Assembly: GCA_004558525.1 (NCBI GenBank) | Contig: SFCQ01000019.1 | Location: 1 to 26,336, forward strand | Length of the DNA: 26,336 nucleotides | Reading direction: 5' to 3' | Source of the DNA: Clostridiales bacterium | GTDB lineage: Bacteria > Bacillota > Clostridia > Christensenellales > CAG-138 | Shown: piece by piece, positions 21,936-26,336 of the stretch | How the letters are laid out: each line of letters starts with the position of its first letter | How positions within the stretch are numbered: the first letter of the stretch is position 1 | Notes under the pieces: model-generated | What the model was told of the DNA's origin: nothing | The model's input: the letters and a program-made list of their open reading frames with translations, nothing else | Databases searched by the model: none | Translations under genes and position numbers: made by a program

Positions 21936-22616
21936 GTGAAAGAAACAAAAGCCCAAAAAAAGCTTAGGATAGAGAATGCGCTCGAGGCGCTCAGGCTTGC
22001 TTATCCGGATGCTAAGCCGGAGCTTAACTTCACTACCCCGTTTGAGCTGCTTGTGGCGACTATGCTTTCCGCACAATGCACGGATAAGCAGGTTAACAAG
22101 ACCACGGCTGTGCTGTTCCAAAAATACAACACTCCGCAGGCTTTTGCCGCAATGGGCGAGGATGAGCTTTTCGCTTATATAAAAGGCTGCGGATTATATC
22201 AAAACAAGGGGCGCAACATAATAAACGCAAGCAAGCTAATACTCGAAAACTATGGCGGCCTTGTTCCGTGCGACAGGGACGAGCTTATGAAGCTGCCCGG
22301 CGTAGGCAGAAAAACCGCCAACGTTGTAGTATCAAACGCTTTCGGCGTGCCAGCTATCGCTGTGGATACGCATGTTTTCAGGGTAGCTAACAGGATTGGC
22401 CTATCCTGCGCCTCAAACGTGCTCGATACCGAAAAGCAGCTCATGCAAAACATTCCTAAAGAGGATTGGTCCATCGCTCACCATTGGATAATATTCCATG
22501 GCAGAAGAATATGCTCGGCAAGGAATCCAAGGTGCGATATCTGCACACTCAAGCCATATTGCATGGAGCACATAAATAAACTAAAGAAAACGGAGAAAAG
22601 CGATGCAGTTCGTTGA
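21936..22616 (+). CDS. nth: Endonuclease III
   Basis: A bifunctional DNA glycosylase / AP lyase removing oxidised pyrimidines. The helix-hairpin-helix LPGVGRKTANVV contains the catalytic Lys, the catalytic Asp lies in VDTHVFRVANR, and the 4Fe-4S ligands appear as C-x6-C-x2-C-x5-C (CSARNPRCDICTLKPYC). The length is 226 aa. The start is GTG at 21936: AAGGGAG (21921-21927) lies 8 nt before it, while the frame's first start (TTG at 21918) precedes that site. The end overlaps obg by 14 nt, coupling a repair gene to a ribosome-assembly GTPase. Confidence 0.95.
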   Translation: MKETKAQKKLRIENALEALRLAYPDAKPELNFTTPFELLVATMLSAQCTDKQVNKTTAVLFQKYNTPQAFAAMGEDELFAYIKGCGLYQNKGRNIINASKLILENYGGLVPCDRDELMKLPGVGRKTANVVVSNAFGVPAIAVDTHVFRVANRIGLSCASNVLDTEKQLMQNIPKEDWSIAHHWIIFHGRRICSARNPRCDICTLKPYCMEHINKLKKTEKSDAVR

Positions 22617-23871
22617 CAAAGCAAGAATAGTCATAAAGGCGGGCGACGGCGGGGACGGCTGCGCCAGCTTCCACAGGGAAAAATTCGTTGCGCGCGGCGG
22701 CCCTGACGGCGGAGACGGCGGCAGAGGCGGCAGCGTCATTTTCGTTGCGGACAGCAACATGGATACGCTGCTCGACTTCAAGTTCGCCCGCTTCTACAGG
22801 GCTGAAAACGGCGAAAAGGGCCGCGCAGGCAGGTCGAGCGGCAAAAACGGCCAGGATCTTATCATAAAGGTTCCCGTAGGCACGGTTGTAAGGGACGTTG
22901 AAACCGGCGCTGTTGCAGCCGACCTTAACACCGCCGGCAGGCAGAAGGTAGTGCTGCACGGCGGACGCGGCGGAAGAGGCAACTGCCGCTTCGCTACGCC
23001 TACCAGGCAGTCTCCGCGCTTCGCCCAGCCCGGGCAGAAAACGCTTGAAAGAGAAGTTGAGCTGGAGCTTAAGACCATTGCCGACGTTGGCCTTATCGGC
23101 CTGCCAAACGTTGGCAAAAGCACCATTCTTTCCGTACTTACGAGCGCCAAGCCTAAAATAGCCAACTATCATTTTACCACGCTCACGCCCAACCTTGGCG
23201 TTGTCAAGCGCTATGACAAGAGCTTTGTGCTTGCCGATATCCCCGGGCTGATCGAGGGCGCTGCCGAGGGCGCCGGCCTCGGGCATGATTTTTTGAGACA
23301 CATCGAGCGCACCCGCCTGCTCGTCCACGTTATAGACGTTTCCGGCAGCGAAGGGCGCGATCCGGTGGACGATTATTTCAAGATAAAGGGCGAGCTTACC
23401 CGCTACAGCCCTCGCCTTGGCGAGCTTAAGCAGGTAGTCGCCGCCAACAAGATGGACGTCACCGGCGCGCAGGACAATCTTGACAGGCTAAGGGAGGCGC
23501 TTAAAAGCGAAGATGTGGAGGTATTCCCCGTCTCCGCCGCTATGGTAAAGGGCTTCGACGCGCTTATCGACTGCCTTGTAAAAACGCTTGATACTCTGCC
23601 AAAGACATATGAGTTTGAAGAAGAGGGCATTACCGAGACGCACAGGTATGAGCCTGGCTTCAATATTGAAAAGGACGGCGATGTGTTCGTCGTTACCGGC
23701 GGCAGCGTGGATTACATACTCGATACCACCTATGCCGACGATGAAGGCTCCATGCGCCGCTTCCAGCAGTTCCTTATCAGGGAGGGCATTATCGATGCGC
23801 TCCGCAAGGCCGGAGCCACCGAGGAAAGCGTCGTCCGCATGGGTGAATGGGAATTCGATTTCATCGAGTAA
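22603..23871 (+). CDS. obg: GTPase Obg / CgtA
   Basis: An essential ribosome-associated GTPase for 50S assembly and stress response. The 422-aa protein has three domains. The glycine-rich Obg fold is at about 1-158 (GDGGDGCASFHREKF, GGPDGGDGGRGGSV). The GTPase domain contains G1 GLPNVGKST near residue 166, switch and G2 YHFTTLTPNLG, G3 DIPGLIEGAAEG, and G4 NKMD. The C-terminal OCT domain runs from about 340 to 420 (FVVTGGSVDYIL, LRKAGATEESVVRMGEWEFDFIE). CGGAG lies 7 nt before the ATG. It is co-transcribed with nth and yhbY. Confidence 0.96.
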   Translation: MQFVDKARIVIKAGDGGDGCASFHREKFVARGGPDGGDGGRGGSVIFVADSNMDTLLDFKFARFYRAENGEKGRAGRSSGKNGQDLIIKVPVGTVVRDVETGAVAADLNTAGRQKVVLHGGRGGRGNCRFATPTRQSPRFAQPGQKTLEREVELELKTIADVGLIGLPNVGKSTILSVLTSAKPKIANYHFTTLTPNLGVVKRYDKSFVLADIPGLIEGAAEGAGLGHDFLRHIERTRLLVHVIDVSGSEGRDPVDDYFKIKGELTRYSPRLGELKQVVAANKMDVTGAQDNLDRLREALKSEDVEVFPVSAAMVKGFDALIDCLVKTLDTLPKTYEFEEEGITETHRYEPGFNIEKDGDVFVVTGGSVDYILDTTYADDEGSMRRFQQFLIREGIIDALRKAGATEESVVRMGEWEFDFIE

Positions 23872-23907
23872 TTTTTTGTTCAAATTATTTATAAAGGAGA
23901 AGCATAG

Positions 23908-24195
23908 ATGAACAGTAAACAGAGAGCGCAGCTGAGGAGCATGGCGAACACCCTTCAGCCGCTTTATCAGATAGGCAAATCCGGCGTGACCCCGGCCGTT
24001 ACCGAGCAGCTTGACGCCGCGCTTGAGGCGCGCGAGCTTATCAAGATAACCGTGCTTGAGACCGCGCCCGACAGCCCAAGAGAGACCATAGACACCCTTG
24101 CCGCAAGGCTCCACGCGGAGCCGGTGCAGTGCATAGGCCGCAAGCTTACCCTATACAGGCGCTCCAGGGAAAACCCCAGAATAGAGCTTGATTAA
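23908..24195 (+). CDS. yhbY: YhbY / CRM-domain RNA-binding protein
   Basis: A 95-aa single CRM domain associated with pre-50S ribosome maturation. The motif GKSGVTPAVTEQLDAALEARELIKI carries the GxxG-like RNA-binding loop, and GRKLTLYRRSREN forms the C-terminal strand. AAAGGAGA lies 7 nt before the ATG at 23908. It follows obg by 36 nt, a conserved order, and is ended by a strong terminator. The usual next genes (nadD, yqeK, rsfS) do not follow. Confidence 0.92.
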   Translation: MNSKQRAQLRSMANTLQPLYQIGKSGVTPAVTEQLDAALEARELIKITVLETAPDSPRETIDTLAARLHAEPVQCIGRKLTLYRRSRENPRIELD

Positions 24196-24212
24196 GCGTG
24201 AACGTTGAAACC

Positions 24213-24238
24213 AAAGCCCCCTTGTTTAAGGGGGCTTT
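24213..24238 (+). terminator. Rho-independent terminator after yhbY
   Basis: AAAGCCCCCTT, GTTT loop, AAGGGGGCTTT: an 11-bp perfect stem, 17 nt past the yhbY stop. Confidence 0.85.
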
Positions 24239-24247
24239 AGCCTGTCG

Positions 24248-24274
24248 AAAAAGTGGCGACCAGCCACTTTTTTT
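24248..24274. terminator. Second hairpin terminator
   Basis: AAAAAGTGGC, GACCA loop, GCCACTTTTTTT. The A- and T-tracts allow function on either strand. It lies 9 nt after the first terminator. Confidence 0.65.
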
Positions 24275-24312
24275 GACGCCTGCACAGCGGCAATAGAAAT
24301 GCGCTACATATG

Positions 24313-24360
24313 CCAAGGGGCCGGGGGGGGATTTCGATTTCCCCCCTTCAGGCCCCCTGG
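24313..24360. repeat. Large GC-rich hairpin
   Basis: CCAAGGGGCC pairs with GGCCCCCTGG (9 of 10), enclosing a run of G that pairs with CCCCCC around an ATTTCGATTT loop. Just after it come more C-runs. In the 240 nt between yhbY's terminator and the left inverted repeat I see no gene, only this hairpin and low-complexity G/C runs. Confidence 0.6.
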
Positions 24361-24436
24361 CTACCCCCGTAACCCCCTTAAAACGACCGCTCCGCGGGGG
24401 GAACGGCACGGCGGTTTTCAAAACACAGCAAAAACA

Positions 24437-24536
24437 AGAAGTAACCGTCCCCGGCTAAGGTAACGGTTACTCTTTGTAGCTAAGAATCTTGGCCAACCGT
24501 CGCCGGCAGGCATTTTTTATATATTCATTATATGCT
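24437..24536 (+). repeat. Left arm of a 100-bp inverted repeat flanking the surface-protein gene
   Basis: Pairs with 26013-26112 without gaps. I count 71/76 identities over 24437-24512 and 90/100 overall, by eye. Inside the arm, AGTAACCGT (24440-24448) and ACGGTTACT (24463-24471) form a hairpin, and AACCGTCnCCGGC occurs twice, at 24443 and 24495, 52 bp apart. Confidence 0.9.
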
Positions 24537-24572
24537 CACGCATTGGTTTTACAGGCAATTATTTAACAAGTG

Positions 24573-24602
24573 AAAACCAACGCCCCCGCGTAAGCGGGGG
24601 CG
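24573..24602 (-). terminator. Terminator of the LPxTG-like gene
   Basis: On the minus strand CGCCCCCGC, TTAC loop, GCGGGGGCG is followed by TTGGTTTT, 38 nt past the stop codon. It lies inside the inverted repeats, so the flanked unit is transcriptionally self-contained. Confidence 0.75.
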
Positions 24603-24639
24603 CAGCGTGCAATGGGTTTGATCCCAAGTTTAGGTTAAA

Positions 24640-25770
24640 TTACGCACGGACCTTCTTAACGGTCACGACAGCGGCGGCTACCAGAGCGACAGCGATCATG
24701 GCGAAGCCAACGATGCTGGCGTTGTCACCGGTTACTGGCAGCCCGGGAGTGACGGGGTTGACGATGACGGAGCCGTTGGGATAGGTGATCTTCTGGCTCT
24801 GAGCCATGATGGTGCCGAAGTAGTGCTCGAAGTGAGCATCGGTCATGTAGTTAGCCTCGTCATATTCAAAGCCGAGGAACTTGAATACCTTGTCGTACAC
24901 GGCCTTCAGCGCGTTGTACTGGGCAGCGGTAGCATAGGTGTTGTTCTTCAGGAAGTCAGGGTTCTGAACTACGCTCTTGGTGATGGCGAATTCGCCGTCA
25001 GTGCTGTTGGCGCAGATCAGGATGGGCCTGGTCTTGTCTACCTTGTCGCCACTGGTGGGGAAGAATACATACATGTAGTTGGAAGCGCCGGTGGAGGTGC
25101 ATACGTCAACGATGTAGCCATCGCCGAGTGCGGGTATCGTGTTGGTGGTCTTGTTGTTGATAACGATGAAATCGTTGATGCCGTCCATGTTGTTGTCGAT
25201 TTCCATGATGCCACTCTTGAAGATATTGTAGAAGCCAATGGAAGCGTTGACAACGGCATCCTTACCGTCGGCATTGACACTACCCCAGCACTCATAACCC
25301 CAAGTGGTCTTGCTACCCTTGGTGTATTCGCTGGTGCCGAAAGACACGGTGAAGCCTTCATTTACATTGCCATAGCTGGCAACATTGAACGTACCTGCAA
25401 GAGCCTTATCCTTGTACTGCTTGAAAGTGTCATCCAGAGTGATGGCGTTGACAGCAATATCAAGATCCAGCTTCCAGCTCGCCAGCAGACGCTTCATAGC
25501 GGGGCTGAGCTGATCGGCATCGGGCAGAACAACTTCAGCGTAGAAGTGAACGCGGCTGTTCTTTACAACGGGGTAGTAGGTGCTCAGGGGAGCATACAGG
25601 CTACCAACCGCGGAGGTGTTCTGAACGAGATCGAGACCGGTGAGGGTCAGGGTGATGTCTTTGTAGACGGGGATCTGCCAATCAAGCTGTGCCCAGCCGC
25701 TGGCCAGAGCGGGAACCGCAAAGGCAACGACGAGAGCCAGAGAAAGAACGAGAGCAAACAGTTTCTTCAT
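24640..25770 (-). CDS. Secreted LPxTG-like cell-wall-anchored protein of unknown function
   Basis: A 376-aa exported protein. The signal peptide is residues 1 to about 22 (MKKLFALVLSLALVVAFAVPALAS). The C-terminus has LPVTGD, a hydrophobic stretch (VGFAMIAVALVAAAVVTV) and the basic tail KKVRA: a sortase sorting signal. The Asn/Asp/Tyr-rich middle matches no domain I recognise; DNNMDGINDFIVIN resembles a dockerin- or calcium-loop-like D-x-N-x-D-G run. The start is ATG 25770, since MKKLF begins a standard signal peptide and AAAGGA lies upstream; the frame opens further up without support. Codons favour ATC, CGT, CTG and AAG, unlike most neighbours, suggesting high expression or foreign origin. 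No sortase gene is in the window. Confidence 0.85.
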   Translation of the reverse strand: MKKLFALVLSLALVVAFAVPALASGWAQLDWQIPVYKDITLTLTGLDLVQNTSAVGSLYAPLSTYYPVVKNSRVHFYAEVVLPDADQLSPAMKRLLASWKLDLDIAVNAITLDDTFKQYKDKALAGTFNVASYGNVNEGFTVSFGTSEYTKGSKTTWGYECWGSVNADGKDAVVNASIGFYNIFKSGIMEIDNNMDGINDFIVINNKTTNTIPALGDGYIVDVCTSTGASNYMYVFFPTSGDKVDKTRPILICANSTDGEFAITKSVVQNPDFLKNNTYATAAQYNALKAVYDKVFKFLGFEYDEANYMTDAHFEHYFGTIMAQSQKITYPNGSVIVNPVTPGLPVTGDNASIVGFAMIAVALVAAAVVTVKKVRA

Positions 25771-25810
25771 CTTGTCTAATTTCCTTTCAAAAAATTTTTT
25801 GTTTGTGTTG

Positions 25811-25827
25811 CCGGGAATCACACCCGG
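25811..25827 (-). promoter_or_regulatory. Hairpin in the 5' leader of the LPxTG-like gene
   Basis: CCGGG / CCCGG with a 7-nt loop, within a leader of about 95 nt that also carries an AAAAAATTTTTT palindrome (25789-25800). A structured leader may stabilise the mRNA. No known riboswitch is recognised. Confidence 0.4.
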
Positions 25828-25872
25828 CTTGGCTTGCGCCTGTTTTTGGGGCCTTCCCGTTTGCACAATCAC

Positions 25873-25901
25873 ATGTTACCACATCATTACGTCCTTGTCA
25901 A
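25873..25901 (-). promoter_or_regulatory. Promoter of the LPxTG-like gene
   Basis: Perfect TTGACA (25896-25901), 17-nt spacer, TAACAT (25873-25878, 4 of 6). The predicted transcription start is near 25866. Confidence 0.65.
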
Positions 25902-25906
25902 CAGGT

Positions 25907-25926
25907 TTATTACAAATTCGTAATAA
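25907..25926. promoter_or_regulatory. Palindromic candidate operator
   Basis: TTATTAC, AAATTC, GTAATAA: 7-bp perfect arms around a 6-bp centre, just upstream of the -35. The position suits an activator site or an AT-rich UP element. No regulator gene is nearby to assign. Confidence 0.5.
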
Positions 25927-26012
25927 TTATTTTAGCAGGAGCGTCCGCCTGCCTTTTATTATAACCCCGTAAGCTTATTCAGCAAACTATCGCTTGCAAA
26001 AAATAAGAGCAT
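25927..26012. other. AT-rich spacer with a small hairpin
   Basis: GCAGG (25935-25939) and CCTGC (25948-25952) followed by CTTTTATTAT could be a weak rightward terminator. I see no gene between the operator and the right inverted repeat. Confidence 0.4.
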
Positions 26013-26112
26013 AGCATATAATAAGCATAGAAAAAGTGCCTGCCGGTGACGGTTGGCTAAGATTCTTAGTTACAAAGAGTAACCGTTACCTTTGCCGAGG
26101 ACGGTTACTTCT
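26013..26112 (-). repeat. Right arm of the 100-bp inverted repeat
   Basis: Reverse complement of 24437-24536. This copy keeps a perfect CTAAGA-T-TCTTAG palindrome (26057-26069) and a GTTAC-AAAGA-GTAAC hairpin (26069-26083) that are damaged by substitutions in the left arm. The latter competes with the AGTAACCGT / ACGGTTACT pairing (26078-26109). Confidence 0.9.
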
Positions 26113-26336
26113 CCCTCCCCCGTCCGCAGGAGGCGGTCGGCTGCGCAATGTCGCCAGCCGCTTGAGCGGAGTTAGGCTCGGGAAGATGAGAAATTGTCAA
26201 ATAGCACAAAAACAAACAGCACGCTTCTGCGTGCTGCTTGCCCGGTTCCGGCTCTGCGCACATGGTCGCTGTGCGTTGCCGCAGGAGCGGCTGCCTACAG
26301 CTCCCTGTGCTTGAGTTGCTCCGCCTCCCTCCCCCG
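26113..26336. other. Non-coding right end of the window
   Basis: GC-rich sequence with no gene I can support. CTCCCTCCCCCG (26111-26122) is repeated exactly at 26325-26336, the last 12 bases, so another copy of the flanking sequence may begin or end at the window edge. Confidence 0.4.
26208..26236 (-). terminator. Leftward terminator near the right edge
   Basis: On the minus strand CAGCACGC, AGAA loop, GCGTGCTG is followed by TTTGTTTTTGTG. It would end a leftward gene located beyond the right edge. Confidence 0.6.

Noticed and set aside
24146..24421. 91-codon leftward open frame over the end of yhbY
   Set aside because: It runs through yhbY, two terminators and a GC-rich hairpin, has no ribosome-binding site, and its composition follows the G/C runs. 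Not a gene.
24437..24536. CRISPR-like repeat
   Set aside because: Only two copies of AACCGTCnCCGGC, without a regular spacer array or cas genes.
24823..25779. 318-codon open frame opposite the surface-protein gene
   Set aside because: It is the antisense shadow of a gene with signal peptide, sorting signal, promoter and terminator. It has no plausible start site or domain.
24437..26112. Integron cassette with attC sites
   Set aside because: The arms are inverted, not direct, no GTTRRRY-type core is convincing and no integrase is present.

Overview
The window looks like chromosomal DNA of a spore-forming clostridial Bacillota. Evidence for this is an uninterrupted sigK with a pro-sequence, the neighbouring set trmK / Nif3 / C4 zinc-ribbon protein / rnpB, the order nth-obg-yhbY, a CD1247-type protein directly after efp, a LytR-CpsA-Psr protein and an LPxTG-like surface protein. 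Most genes use many ATA (Ile), AGG (Arg) and CTT (Leu) codons. efp and the surface-protein gene instead use ATC, CGT and AAG more often, as expected for highly expressed genes. I cannot name the genus from sequence alone. I see no prophage, transposase, CRISPR array or tRNA.

Layout, left to right. Positions 1-130 hold a strong leftward promoter and a leader resembling that of an rRNA operon, with the rRNA itself off the left edge. murI (rightward) converges on the leftward pair yqeC-yqeB, which is associated with selenium-dependent molybdenum hydroxylases. A leftward LysR regulator is divergent from an alpha/beta hydrolase, and a palindrome overlaps both -35 regions. A rightward run follows: family 4 uracil-DNA glycosylase, sigK, a PII-like protein translationally coupled to a CPA2-type antiporter, efp, and an Asp/Cys-rich zinc-ribbon protein. 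A leftward SPOR-domain membrane protein and DRTGG protein are divergent from trmK, Nif3, the zinc-ribbon protein and the RNase P RNA. A leftward LCP protein converges on rnpB and shares a bidirectional terminator with it. Next are a rightward operon (SAM methyltransferase, hslO, TPR protein, THUMP methyltransferase), a three-gene ABC exporter behind a perfect consensus promoter, and nth-obg-yhbY.

After yhbY the ordinary chromosomal order stops. Positions 24437-26112 form a unit bounded by two 100-bp inverted repeats (71/76 identical in the core). Between them lies one leftward gene for a secreted LPxTG-like protein, with its own strong promoter, a long structured leader, an upstream palindrome and a terminator. 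In many Firmicutes nadD would follow yhbY; here it is absent. This is the least explained part of the window. The other candidate for new biology is the PII-like / antiporter pair, which looks like a ligand-controlled ion transporter.
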